From the NCBI GenBank assembly GCA_028712595.1, contig JAQTPS010000006.1, positions 1-34,934 of the forward strand: a stretch of DNA of 34,934 bases. Reading direction: 5' to 3'. The position numbers and the translations under genes are program-made. Each line of letters begins with the position of its first letter. Position 1 is the stretch's first letter. The notes below the pieces were generated by a model that saw only the letters and a program-made list of their open reading frames with translations, did no database searches and had not been told where the DNA came from. The stretch is from Minisyncoccota bacterium (GTDB lineage: Bacteria > Patescibacteriota > Minisyncoccia > Phycocordibacterales > UBA1550). Below, piece after piece: positions 1 through 6,955 of the stretch.

Positions 1-593
1 GCTACTACACCTGCCCCCGCAAGGGCGATTTTCTTTTTGTTGACTGGGTCTATATCCTTTCGATACTGTACAATTGTAAAAACTATCACTAAAACTATGT
101 AAAAAAACTCCAAACACGAAAGATAGTTCGCAACATAAGTATGATTGTTTAGCGCTATTCCGGTTGGAACAGAAAAAATACTGATATCTACACTAAATAA
201 TGTTATCACCAAAGTAGGAATGAGCGTGATCGTCGTCAGTACCTTCTGCCAAAGAGGCAGGTCGTGGTCTTTTATAAAAGAATATAAGAACCAATAAGAT
301 ACTATGAAAAAGGCGGTGCTAAAAATATCTACGGTTGCCCACGAAAACATTACCGCCTTAGCGTATGGAATCCACGCGACAAAATCAATCAAACTAAAAA
401 GCGCAAATACTGCACACAAAATAAACAAATATAAACTTGATAGCTTTTTTGCTTTTATTAGAAGGAATGTACCGAAAGCAATAGCTACTACAGCAGCCCC
501 TAGATAAGAATAGGACAAAAAAGAAAACGACGTCTGGTTAATGGTGACATACCATCCATAAGGGGAAATAAATGAGAAGGGAGGAGTAATCAT
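1..593 (-). CDS. Multi-pass membrane protein, N-terminal part (possible 7TM sensor domain)
   Basis: This reading frame is open from an ATG at 593 to the window edge, so the C-terminus is missing and only about 197 codons are visible. The first 26 residues look extracytoplasmic. Hydrophobic segments follow at about residues 27-46, 52-75, 82-105, 117-137 and 157-178, with a sixth beginning near 189. This layout resembles the 7TM N-terminal region found on many Parcubacteria histidine kinases, but no kinase domain is inside the window, so that is inference. The start is convincing because it overlaps the stop of the upstream cysteine-rich gene in the sequence TAATG, sharing one base, which implies translational coupling. 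Confidence 0.6.
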   Translation of the reverse strand, partial: MITPPFSFISPYGWYVTINQTSFSFLSYSYLGAAVVAIAFGTFLLIKAKKLSSLYLFILCAVFALFSLIDFVAWIPYAKAVMFSWATVDIFSTAFFIVSYWFLYSFIKDHDLPLWQKVLTTITLIPTLVITLFSVDISIFSVPTGIALNNHTYVANYLSCLEFFYIVLVIVFTIVQYRKDIDPVNKKKIALAGAGVV

Positions 594-1057
594 TATGGTA
601 TTGTTGTTATTACACCGTCTTCCATTTTGGGCGCTTCTGCACACACCTCCCCATCTTCCACATTGCCGGGGTTTGCCTCGTCTACATAAGGTTCACAGGT
701 GGTTATGATGCAGGTCTCATCACCTGCTACACAGATTTGTGAAGCTTCATCTGGTGTACAATTCTCTTCAATCAAACAATTAGGAGCCTTTGCATAAGGA
801 AGTTCAATCTTCTTGTAAGGTGAACCATCTGCATTTACGATACCAGACTCTGTATCACACTCGGTGCATTCAATGTCTCCTTCTGCGCAAGTCGTCTCGC
901 AATCTTGTCTGAAGCAAGACTCGGTAGCAGGGTCGCAAGGAATGTTTGCAACCAAAGTGAAGTCTTTGTCAATAATAAACTGCTTAAACTTGTATCCAAC
1001 TAGAAGTACGATAACAAGACCAACAAAACTTAAAAAGTATTTACTGTTACGATCCAT
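593..1057 (-). CDS. Small membrane-anchored cysteine-rich protein, unknown function
   Basis: I do not recognise this 154-residue protein. Residues 9-22 form one hydrophobic segment after a short basic N-terminus, so it is probably anchored with its C-terminus outside. The outer part is acidic and has 12 cysteines, at residues 41, 48, 53, 57, 64, 67, 94, 100, 109, 116, 121 and 139. An even number suggests up to six disulfides (inference). Several cysteines sit in short repeats of acidic residue, x, C, of the type seen in small disulfide knots. Its stop overlaps the start of the next membrane protein gene (TAATG), so the two products are probably made together. Confidence 0.65.
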   Translation of the reverse strand: MDRNSKYFLSFVGLVIVLLVGYKFKQFIIDKDFTLVANIPCDPATESCFRQDCETTCAEGDIECTECDTESGIVNADGSPYKKIELPYAKAPNCLIEENCTPDEASQICVAGDETCIITTCEPYVDEANPGNVEDGEVCAEAPKMEDGVITTIP

Positions 1058-1061
1058 AGTA

Positions 1062-1092
1062 TATATATTCGCACATTAGTAAATAAATGCAA
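1062..1092 (-). promoter_or_regulatory. Possible promoter of the cysteine-rich protein gene
   Basis: On the minus strand TTGCAT (1092-1087) lies 17 to 19 bases before an AT-rich stretch (1069-1062) that offers several -10-like hexamers such as TATATA. The ATG follows at 1057, so any leader would be very short. The exact -10 cannot be chosen by eye. Confidence 0.35.
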
Positions 1093-1127
1093 ACATTAAA
1101 AAGTGCATTTCTCTCCTGGGAGTATTT

Positions 1128-1466
1128 TTACCTTGCAGTATTGGCTGAATCGATTATAACAATGCCGGAAGTATCAACATTTTGTGTCGAAGTTGCAGTA
1201 TTTTTGGTCGTCGTGGTTGCTGTTCCTCCAGCCATTTCACTGTCCCCATAACTCGGCATTTGGGAACCAATATTTTTTACATCATTGGCAAAATTTTGGA
1301 AAATAGTCATGAACCCAGCCAAAGGACTTAACGTCTCTGTAGGAGACGCCTCTGCTTTTTTCGAAGAAATCCAGACCACAGATATGATACTAAAAATAAT
1401 TCCCGACACAACCAAGGCTATCCCTCTTTTTACGTTGTCAGATTTTGCCCTAAGTTTTTCAAGCAT
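1128..1466 (-). CDS. Small single-span membrane protein, unknown function
   Basis: From the ATG at 1466 this gives 112 residues: a basic N-terminus, one hydrophobic segment at about residues 16-34, then a Thr/Ser/Ala-rich outer tail. I do not recognise the family. A GTG at 1496 would add 10 residues and lies 5 bases after the stop of the upstream MBL gene. I prefer the ATG because it gives the usual short basic N-terminus before the membrane segment; neither start has a clear ribosome binding site. The short gap after the MBL gene suggests one transcript. Confidence 0.55.
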   Translation of the reverse strand: MLEKLRAKSDNVKRGIALVVSGIIFSIISVVWISSKKAEASPTETLSPLAGFMTIFQNFANDVKNIGSQMPSYGDSEMAGGTATTTTKNTATSTQNVDTSGIVIIDSANTAR

Positions 1467-1501
1467 AAAGATATGAATAAATATCGGGCACACCACTTAT
1501 C

Positions 1502-2128
1502 TTATGAACTTTTTACAACCACAATGCTCCCCTCCTTGCCCTCTAGGTCTTTCTTTTTGAAAGTAAATTTTTCAACTGTTTCGGCCGTATCGTCTCCTTC
1601 TTTGATAAAATGTTTCAACGAGTCGTCGCCGTTATAGTCCATCGGCACGACTACCTTCGCGTCGAGTGTTATTGCAAGTTTGTACGCGTCAGATGGAGAA
1701 AGTAATTCCCCGCCTGCGATTGAAATAAACAAAACATCCATCTCGCCCAACCCCTCTCTCACCTCTCGAGAAAGAGATTCCGCAGAAGAAAGAGCGCCCA
1801 AAAAACCGAGATTGATGCCTTCGAACATCACGCCGTAAACTGTATTTATTTTTTTCTCGCCACCATATTTTGTTTCTGTTCCAAAACCTTTAATGAAAAT
1901 ACCGCCAACTTCATATTCGCCCGGTCCTTGAATTACTGCTGGTTTTTTGTCTCCATAAGAACACTGCTCCACACCGTTGAAGTCCGGGTGATGCAGAGAC
2001 GAAAGCACGATATCCGCGCCGAAACGAGAACCTTCGTGTTTTGAATCTTTGCTTATTGGGTTATAGGCAATTACCTTATCCCCCAGCTGTATCTTAAAAA
2101 ATTGCTTTCCGTAGTATGTGACAATCAT
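1502..2128 (-). CDS. Metallo-beta-lactamase-fold protein (UlaG-like, COG2220 type), probably altered metal site
   Basis: The 208-residue protein begins MIVTYYGK and carries the GPGEYEVGG element typical of small UlaG-like MBL proteins in Parcubacteria and archaea. Two metal-site motifs are changed. The usual SHDHPDFN-type element reads SLHHPDFN (residues 44-51), so the first histidine is leucine. The usual PMHY element reads PMDY. It may bind metal differently or not be a hydrolase (inference). A longer frame reaches 2209, but that extension runs through a palindrome. The ATG at 2128 is supported by an extended -10 (TGCTACACT) ending 7 bases upstream, which predicts a leaderless mRNA. Confidence 0.7.
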   Translation of the reverse strand: MIVTYYGKQFFKIQLGDKVIAYNPISKDSKHEGSRFGADIVLSSLHHPDFNGVEQCSYGDKKPAVIQGPGEYEVGGIFIKGFGTETKYGGEKKINTVYGVMFEGINLGFLGALSSAESLSREVREGLGEMDVLFISIAGGELLSPSDAYKLAITLDAKVVVPMDYNGDDSLKHFIKEGDDTAETVEKFTFKKKDLEGKEGSIVVVKSS

Positions 2129-2135
2129 AGACCAT

Positions 2136-2164
2136 AGTGTAGCAAAAAGTTCATAAAGTTGAAA
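2136..2164 (-). promoter_or_regulatory. Promoter of the MBL-fold gene, leaderless
   Basis: Reading the minus strand, TTTCAA (2164-2159), a 17-base spacer and TACACT (2141-2136) preceded by TGC form an extended -10 promoter. The hexamer ends 7 bases before the ATG at 2128, so transcription should start at or next to the start codon. Confidence 0.5.
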
Positions 2165-2170
2165 GTTTGT

Positions 2171-2232
2171 AATTTCCCATAGGCCCGGCCGATGTGTGTC
2201 CGGGGTCACATCGGCCGGGCCTATGGGAAATT
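2171..2232. repeat. 26-bp perfect inverted repeat with 10-base loop
   Basis: The arms at 2171-2196 and 2207-2232 are exact reverse complements, separated by ten bases. Each arm has an AT-rich outer end and a very GC-rich inner part (GGCCCGGCCGATGTG). The repeat sits between the predicted -35 boxes of the divergent MBL and rpsA genes, about 6 and 8 bases away. There is no T-tract on either side, so it is not a normal terminator. It could be a regulator site, an extragenic palindrome or a small mobile repeat. Confidence 0.9.
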
Positions 2233-2240
2233 GCTGGGGC

Positions 2241-2269
2241 TTGCTTTTTACCTCGATTTAAGATAGATT
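2241..2269 (+). promoter_or_regulatory. Promoter of rpsA
   Basis: TTGCTT (2241-2246), a 17-base spacer and TAGATT (2264-2269) fit a housekeeping promoter. Transcription should start near 2276, giving a leader of about 104 bases before the rpsA ATG. Confidence 0.5.
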
Positions 2270-2275
2270 ATAAAG

Positions 2276-2379
2276 CGTTAATAACAAGCACGAGCCAAGG
2301 TTAACCCTCTGCGACCCCGACATTTCCGTTACGCAGAGACCCACGGCTCTTCTTCCCGCTTGTCGGGAATTTTTTAATC
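2276..2379 (+). promoter_or_regulatory. Structured 5' leader of rpsA with terminator-like hairpin
   Basis: Three stems can be drawn. GAGCC (2292-2296) pairs with GGCTC (2345-2349) and encloses CTCTGCG (2307-2313) paired with CGCAGAG (2332-2338). Downstream, TTCCCG (2353-2358) pairs with CGGGAA (2364-2369) and is followed by six T residues (2370-2375), ending four bases before the ATG. No Shine-Dalgarno sequence is present. The last hairpin has the form of an intrinsic terminator, so the leader could attenuate transcription or act as a translational operator. In E. coli the rpsA leader also has successive hairpins, lacks a good Shine-Dalgarno and is autoregulated by S1. Confidence 0.55.
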
Positions 2380-3489
2380 ATGAAAGAAAAAAAAGAAGTA
2401 GAAAAAGTAGTAGAAGCTCCTCTTTCCTTGATGGCAAAGCTGATGGTGGATTCCAAGAATCCTCCGGAAATCGATGCCCTTGTTGAGGGTCCGGTTTTGA
2501 GTGTAGAAAAGTCGAGTGTATATATTGACCTCGGCCCAGTTGGCACAGGAATTATTTATGGACGTGAGTTCATCAATGCTCGCGATGTTATAAAGAAATT
2601 AAACATCGGCGACATCATCACTGCGAAAGTTGTAGACACAGACAATAGCGACGGATATATAGAACTTTCTCTCAAGGAAGCTCGTCAAGCTATCATTTGG
2701 AGCGAAGCCGAGGAAGCAATCAAATCCAAGAAAGCTCTCGAGCTCATGGTAAAAGACGCAAATAAGGGCGGACTTATCGTTGAGTGGCAAGGTATTCAAG
2801 GCTTTCTCCCTGCATCACAACTAAAAAGCGAGCACTATCCACGCATCGAGGACGGCGACAAAGATAAAATATTGGTGGAATTGAAGAAACTCATCGGCAA
2901 GCGCATCGCGATGACTATCATCTCTGCGCTTCCAAAAGAAGGCAAGCTCATCTTTTCTGAAAAAGAGCGAGGCGTTAAGGAAAAACGCGAAATTTCAGGT
3001 AAATATTCTGTCGGCGACGAACTTGATGGTTCTGTCTCGGGACTTGTTGACTTCGGAGTGTTCGTAAAACTCGAAGATGGGATCGAAGGACTTGTTCACA
3101 TTTCCGAAATTGGATGGGGGCTCGTTGATGATCCACGAAAAATCTTCAAGATAGGAGAAAAAATCCGTGTAAAGGTTATCGAAATAAAAGACGGTAAAAT
3201 TTCTCTCTCTATAAAAGCTCTCAAGGAAAATCCTTGGAAAGAAGCGGAAAAACGCTATAAGAAAAGTGATGAAGTTACGGGTGTTGTTATCAAATTCAAT
3301 CACTATGGCGCGCTTGTGTCTCTAGAGGAAGGTATTGCCGGATTGGTTCACATTTCTGAATTCGGCACAGAAGAAAAACTTAGAAAAACTCTTGAACTAG
3401 GAAGAACATACTCATTTGTTATCACGCTCTTTGATTCAAAAGAGCAAAAAATGACTCTTTCATACAAAGAGAAAAAGGAAACCAAATAA
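2380..3489 (+). CDS. rpsA: 30S ribosomal protein S1
   Basis: The 369-residue protein consists of four S1 RNA-binding repeats at about residues 34-102, 119-197, 208-281 and 296-365. The third and fourth have the classical form (GVFVKLEDGIEGLVHISE and GALVSLEEGIAGLVHISE). Six repeats are usual in proteobacteria, and four is common in Gram-positive bacteria and CPR. S1 binds mRNA on the small subunit and helps structured or leaderless-poor messages to be translated. The N-terminus is highly charged. The gene stands alone, with its own promoter, a structured leader without Shine-Dalgarno, and a strong terminator 7 bases after the stop. Confidence 0.93.
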   Translation: MKEKKEVEKVVEAPLSLMAKLMVDSKNPPEIDALVEGPVLSVEKSSVYIDLGPVGTGIIYGREFINARDVIKKLNIGDIITAKVVDTDNSDGYIELSLKEARQAIIWSEAEEAIKSKKALELMVKDANKGGLIVEWQGIQGFLPASQLKSEHYPRIEDGDKDKILVELKKLIGKRIAMTIISALPKEGKLIFSEKERGVKEKREISGKYSVGDELDGSVSGLVDFGVFVKLEDGIEGLVHISEIGWGLVDDPRKIFKIGEKIRVKVIEIKDGKISLSIKALKENPWKEAEKRYKKSDEVTGVVIKFNHYGALVSLEEGIAGLVHISEFGTEEKLRKTLELGRTYSFVITLFDSKEQKMTLSYKEKKETK

Positions 3490-3495
3490 GTCATA

Positions 3496-3533
3496 GAAAA
3501 CGCCGAGCGCCAAAAATGGCGCTCGGCGTTTTC
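3496..3533. terminator. Bidirectional intrinsic terminator between rpsA and pth
   Basis: A 17-bp perfect stem (arms 3496-3512 and 3517-3533, GC-rich core GCCGAGCGCC) with loop AAAA has an A-run on one side and a T-run on the other. It can end both rpsA from the left and pth from the right. Confidence 0.92.
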
Positions 3534-3538
3534 TTATA

Positions 3539-4135
3539 TTAATTAACTTGCCCTGTGGCTTGTTCGCGTCCAATCTCCAAAATCAGCCCGAGGGCTTCCG
3601 CCGCTTTTTTGGCTGTTTTGTCTATGGCTGGAATTTCGGCTTTTTTGTATTTCCCAATTATGAAATCTATCGTCGCGTCTTCCCCTTTTGGTTTTTTTAG
3701 TTTGCCGGAAGCAGTAGTTGGACTTATGCCTATTCGCAAACGCGCGAAAGCGGTCGTTTTTAGCGCCTTGATGACAGATTCAAGACCTTTGTGTCCACCA
3801 GAACTTCGGTTAAAAGAAATTCTCATTGTGCCAAGAGGCAAATCGAGGTCGTCATACACCACGACGGTACGTTCCGCGTCTTTGCTATTTTTAATGAGAG
3901 ACGAAATGCTTTTGCCAGAAAGATTCATATAATTATCCGGCTCAACAAGAACAACTTTCTTTTTTTCTTTTCCAAATGTTCCTTTTGACAAGAGCGCTTT
4001 CAAGTTTTTGTCTTTTTCCCATTCTGGGAAATCATATTTCTTTCGAAATTGTTCCAAAACCCTGCGACCAGTATTGTGTCGCGTTCCTTCATATTCTTCT
4101 CCCGGATTTCCGAGACCAACTATTACATATTGCAT
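3539..4135 (-). CDS. pth: Peptidyl-tRNA hydrolase
   Basis: This 198-residue enzyme frees tRNA from peptidyl-tRNA that has dropped off the ribosome. The N-terminal GLGNPG motif supplies N10, and the catalytic histidine is H20 in TRHNTG. The other site residues are visible: N71 in YMNLSG, D95 in YDDLDLP and H115 in GGHKGL. The residue after H115 is lysine where E. coli has asparagine, a variation known in other bacteria. The length is normal. The start is supported by a TATACT hexamer ending 7 bases upstream, which predicts a leaderless mRNA. Confidence 0.95.
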   Translation of the reverse strand: MQYVIVGLGNPGEEYEGTRHNTGRRVLEQFRKKYDFPEWEKDKNLKALLSKGTFGKEKKKVVLVEPDNYMNLSGKSISSLIKNSKDAERTVVVYDDLDLPLGTMRISFNRSSGGHKGLESVIKALKTTAFARLRIGISPTTASGKLKKPKGEDATIDFIIGKYKKAEIPAIDKTAKKAAEALGLILEIGREQATGQVN

Positions 4136-4142
4136 GAGATGT

Positions 4143-4148
4143 AGTATA
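4143..4148 (-). promoter_or_regulatory. -10 element of pth, leaderless
   Basis: TATACT on the minus strand (4148-4143) ends 7 bases before the pth ATG at 4135. No good -35 is visible at 17 bases. Its position predicts a transcript that starts at or beside the start codon. Confidence 0.45.
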
Positions 4149-4211
4149 TCAAAGATGATGGAATCCTCCCAAATATTTTACGCAATCTTTACTACAACAC
4201 ATCTTTTACCT

Positions 4212-4240
4212 TTGTAGCAAGAGCATTCTCGTTATATGAT
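4212..4240 (+). promoter_or_regulatory. Promoter of lepB-hisS
   Basis: TTGTAG (4212-4217), a 17-base spacer and TATGAT (4235-4240) lie 15 bases before the lepB ATG, so the leader would be about 8 to 9 bases long. The AAAGA just before the ATG is the only purine-rich stretch in that leader. Confidence 0.5.
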
Positions 4241-4255
4241 GAGTTGACTTAAAGA

Positions 4256-4855
4256 ATGAATGAAGATCTTACAAAGGTTGTAGTAGAGACGATTGCAAAA
4301 AAACGCAATTCATTTGGCAGAGAAGTGCTGGAGACCCTGCGCTTTATCGCCATTGCGCTTGTTGTTGTGATTCCTATTCGCTATTTTGTCGCACAACCAT
4401 TTATTGTGAGTGGCGCGTCAATGGATCCAACTTTTACTAACGGGCAGTACCTTATTATTGATGAACTTTCTTATAAAATAGGAGAGCCATCTCGTGGAGA
4501 TATTGTCGTCTTTAAATATCCAAACGACACTTCAAAATATTTTATCAAACGTGTCATTGGGCTTCCGGGTGAAACGATAGATGTTAACCAGTCTGGGCAA
4601 GTATCCATAAAAAGTTCAGACGGAAAGAATGCTTTCATCTTGGAAGAACCGTATATAGAGTACCCAAAAAACGATTCTATAGAGCGAACACTTGCCAAGG
4701 ATGAGTATTTTGTTATGGGAGACAACCGAGCTGGAAGTTTTGATTCTCGCATATGGGGACCGGTTCCACGCAATCTTATAATAGGAAAGGCGTTTCTTCG
4801 TTTATTCCCCATTAGCACATTGAGCATTTTCCCCGGCCAATTTAGACAAAAATAA
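4256..4855 (+). CDS. lepB: Signal peptidase I
   Basis: This 199-residue membrane protease removes signal peptides from exported proteins. A single membrane segment lies at about residues 29-46. The catalytic serine is S55 in SGASMDPT and the general-base lysine is K98 in YFIKRVIGLPGE. The later conserved box GDNR is present (MGDNRAGSFDSR). Its size and single anchor match the Gram-positive and CPR type rather than the longer E. coli enzyme. hisS follows 19 bases after the stop on the same transcript. It would process the secreted proteins seen in this window. Confidence 0.94.
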   Translation: MNEDLTKVVVETIAKKRNSFGREVLETLRFIAIALVVVIPIRYFVAQPFIVSGASMDPTFTNGQYLIIDELSYKIGEPSRGDIVVFKYPNDTSKYFIKRVIGLPGETIDVNQSGQVSIKSSDGKNAFILEEPYIEYPKNDSIERTLAKDEYFVMGDNRAGSFDSRIWGPVPRNLIIGKAFLRLFPISTLSIFPGQFRQK

Positions 4856-4874
4856 ATAGGCCTTCGATAAAAAT

Positions 4875-6206
4875 ATGAAAGCATCCGACAAATCAAAAAA
4901 AATAAAAAGTGAGGATATCGCAAGCCCAAAGGGAATGCGGGATATTCAAGACCGTGAATATTATTCTTATCAAGGATTATTTGAGAAAGCTTCCGAGGTT
5001 GCAATTTATTATGGTTTCCGTCCGATAGAAACACCTATACTAGAGCGCGAAGCTGTGTTTACTTCGAGTTTGGGTGTTGGAACGGATATCCGCGACAAGG
5101 AGATGTATGTGCTTAAAACCAAAGGTGGGGAACGCCTCGCTATGCGACCCGAAGGCACTGCAGGAGCTATGCGCGCCTATATAGAAAATGGAATGCAAGC
5201 GCTCCCACAGCCAGTGATGCTCTACTACTACGGGCCATTTTTCCGACACGAAAATCCACAAAAAGGACGTTTGCGCGAGCTTCGCCAGTTCGGACTTGAA
5301 ATCATCGGTACTCCAAAGAGCATAATGGATGCGCTCATTATTCGAACGACAACTCTCATTTTGGAAGAAGCCGGATTTAAAAATCTATGTGTGGAAATAA
5401 ATTCGATTGGCGACAAAGAATGCCGAGGAGGGTACATCCGTGAGCTCATAAATTATTACAAAAAACACATTGATGAGCTTTGCGCAAATTGCAAAGATAG
5501 AATGAGAACATCCCCCTTGCGACTTTTGGATTGCAAAAATCCAGATTGCCAAGGCGTAAAATTAAATGCCCCATCTCCTATTGATTCACTTTGCAACGAT
5601 TGCAGACATCATTTTAAAGAAGTGATCGAGTATATAGAAGCGTTAGAAATTCCGTATCGCATAAACAACAACCTTGTTCGAGGACTAGACTACTACACAC
5701 GAACTGTCTTTGAGGTTGTGGATTTGGGAAATGCAGAAAACGGTGAAATGGAAGCAACTTCCCTTTCCCTTGCCGGTGGCGGACGATATGACTATCTTGC
5801 ACGCGCGCTTGGTTCAAAAAAAGATGTCCCAGCTGTCGGTGTAAGTATCGGCGTCGACAGAGTAATTATGTCTCCGTCACACAAACCCATTGATCCTCGT
5901 ATCCTAAAAAAGCCAAAAGTATATTTCATTCAGCTTGGGTTTGAAGCAAAGCTAAAAAGCTTGTCTATTATTGAGGTTCTCCGTAAGGCGCGAGTGCCAA
6001 TGGCGCAATCTCTGTCGAAAGACGGCCTTGGACAACAACTTGCTATGGCGGAAAGGAGTGGCGCGCCATTCACAATAATATTCGGACAGAAAGAAGCTAC
6101 TGACAATACAGTAATCGTTCGCAATATGGAAACGCGTTCGCAGGAGACGGTCAAACTCGAGAATTTGCCAGATTTTGTAAAACACCTCAAAGAGGAACTT
6201 CGGTGA
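4875..6206 (+). CDS. hisS: Histidyl-tRNA synthetase
   Basis: This class II synthetase of 443 residues charges tRNA-His. Motif 2 is at residues 122-136 (FFRHENPQKGRLREL), the histidine-binding HisA box is at 269-280 (RGLDYYTRTVFE), and GGGRYD is at 301-306. Motif 3 reads GVSIGVDRV, with aspartate where glutamate is more common. An inserted domain has six cysteines (203, 206, 220, 225, 240, 243) in pairs that look like a zinc knuckle; a similar cluster exists in other bacterial HisRS. The start at 4875 lies 19 bases after lepB without a Shine-Dalgarno sequence. The stop is TGA. Confidence 0.95.
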   Translation: MKASDKSKKIKSEDIASPKGMRDIQDREYYSYQGLFEKASEVAIYYGFRPIETPILEREAVFTSSLGVGTDIRDKEMYVLKTKGGERLAMRPEGTAGAMRAYIENGMQALPQPVMLYYYGPFFRHENPQKGRLRELRQFGLEIIGTPKSIMDALIIRTTTLILEEAGFKNLCVEINSIGDKECRGGYIRELINYYKKHIDELCANCKDRMRTSPLRLLDCKNPDCQGVKLNAPSPIDSLCNDCRHHFKEVIEYIEALEIPYRINNNLVRGLDYYTRTVFEVVDLGNAENGEMEATSLSLAGGGRYDYLARALGSKKDVPAVGVSIGVDRVIMSPSHKPIDPRILKKPKVYFIQLGFEAKLKSLSIIEVLRKARVPMAQSLSKDGLGQQLAMAERSGAPFTIIFGQKEATDNTVIVRNMETRSQETVKLENLPDFVKHLKEELR

Positions 6207-6257
6207 GGGAAATTCCCCTTTTGGTTCAAAATCTAGAATTTGCACCAAAAATCCTTT

Positions 6258-6263
6258 TATGAT
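6258..6263 (+). promoter_or_regulatory. -10 element of rpsU, leaderless
   Basis: TATGAT ends 6 bases before the ATG at 6270, so transcription should begin at the start codon. No convincing -35 is seen. The frame stays open upstream to 6240, but a start there would precede the transcript. Confidence 0.5.
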
Positions 6264-6269
6264 AGAGTC

Positions 6270-6524
6270 ATGCCTATGTCAGTAAACGTAGAAGTTAAGA
6301 AAAATCCAAATGAAAACGGCGTAAGTTTAATCCGCCGTTTTACAAAGCGCATGCAAGGCGCAGGAGTTATTCCTCGCATTCGTTCGATTCGTTGGGCTTC
6401 TCGAAAGCCATCTGAACTAAGACGAAAGAAGAATGCACTCGTGGTTCTCGAAAAGCGCGCACAGTACAAACTCTTGAAAAAACTCGGCAAACTTCCCGAG
6501 GAAAAACCAAGAGGAAGACGATAA
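6270..6524 (+). CDS. rpsU: 30S ribosomal protein S21 (bS21)
   Basis: The 84-residue basic protein matches bS21: an N-terminal VNVEVKKNPNE strand, then FTKRMQGAGVIPRIRS and an arginine/lysine-rich helix ending in PRGRR. bS21 sits on the small subunit platform near the 3' end of 16S rRNA, where the anti-Shine-Dalgarno lies. The start at 6270 is chosen from the -10 element; an ATG two codons later (6276) is also possible. It is longer than the usual 70 residues through an N-terminal extension and a basic tail. ybeY follows after 7 bases. Confidence 0.9.
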   Translation: MPMSVNVEVKKNPNENGVSLIRRFTKRMQGAGVIPRIRSIRWASRKPSELRRKKNALVVLEKRAQYKLLKKLGKLPEEKPRGRR

Positions 6525-6531
6525 TTCATAG

Positions 6532-6909
6532 ATGTCGATTTCAATAACAAATACCACGAAAGGCAAGCTTCCCCGCTTGCCTTTTGCAAAAATAGCGGAA
6601 GCCGTACTCGGCAAAGAGTATGACTGTTCTCTTGTAATAGTGAGCCCGCGTAAATCGCGTTCTTTAAATAATTTTTACCGAGAGAAGGACAAGCCAACAA
6701 ATATACTTTCATTTCCACTTGATAAAAATCAGGGTGAAATATTTTTGGATTTGGAGACATGCAAGAAAGACGCTCCCAATTTTGACCGTTCTTACTCCAA
6801 TTTCATAGGGTTTCTTTTTATACACGGACTTTTCCACTTGAAGGGGCTTGACCATGGGGCAAAAATGGAAAAACAGGAGCAAAAAATAAGGCGTTTGTTT
6901 AAAATATAG
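6532..6909 (+). CDS. ybeY: Endoribonuclease YbeY (rRNA maturation factor)
   Basis: This 125-residue zinc-dependent RNase takes part in 16S rRNA 3' end processing and ribosome quality control. The three zinc histidines H98, H102 and H108 are in HGLFHLKGLDH. The family element with KDKPTNILSFP is at residues 52-62. It is shorter than the E. coli protein (about 155 residues) but keeps the whole core. It is 7 bases downstream of rpsU, so a small-subunit protein and a small-subunit maturation enzyme are probably co-expressed. No Shine-Dalgarno sequence is visible. Confidence 0.93.
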   Translation: MSISITNTTKGKLPRLPFAKIAEAVLGKEYDCSLVIVSPRKSRSLNNFYREKDKPTNILSFPLDKNQGEIFLDLETCKKDAPNFDRSYSNFIGFLFIHGLFHLKGLDHGAKMEKQEQKIRRLFKI

Positions 6910-6930
6910 TAGCCCATTTACAAAATTTTT

Positions 6931-6938
6931 GTTAAGAT
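6931..6938 (+). promoter_or_regulatory. Possible extended -10 promoter of ftsA
   Basis: TAAGAT (6933-6938) with an upstream TG (TGTTAAGAT) lies 17 bases before the ftsA ATG, giving a leader of about 10 bases. There is no clear -35, so confidence is low. Confidence 0.35.
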
Positions 6939-6955
6939 AGTGTACATATACCTCT

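Noticed and set aside
1100-1127. CTCCTGGGAG with a nearby T-run as a terminator between the two small membrane protein genes
   Set aside because: A four-pair stem with a two-base loop is not stable.
2129-2209. N-terminal extension of the MBL protein (27 residues) reaching 2209
   Set aside because: It is read through the inverted repeat, is not part of the family, and lies before the predicted transcript start.
6207-6225. Short palindrome after hisS followed by TTTT as a terminator
   Set aside because: The stem is only three to five pairs with almost no loop; too weak to call.
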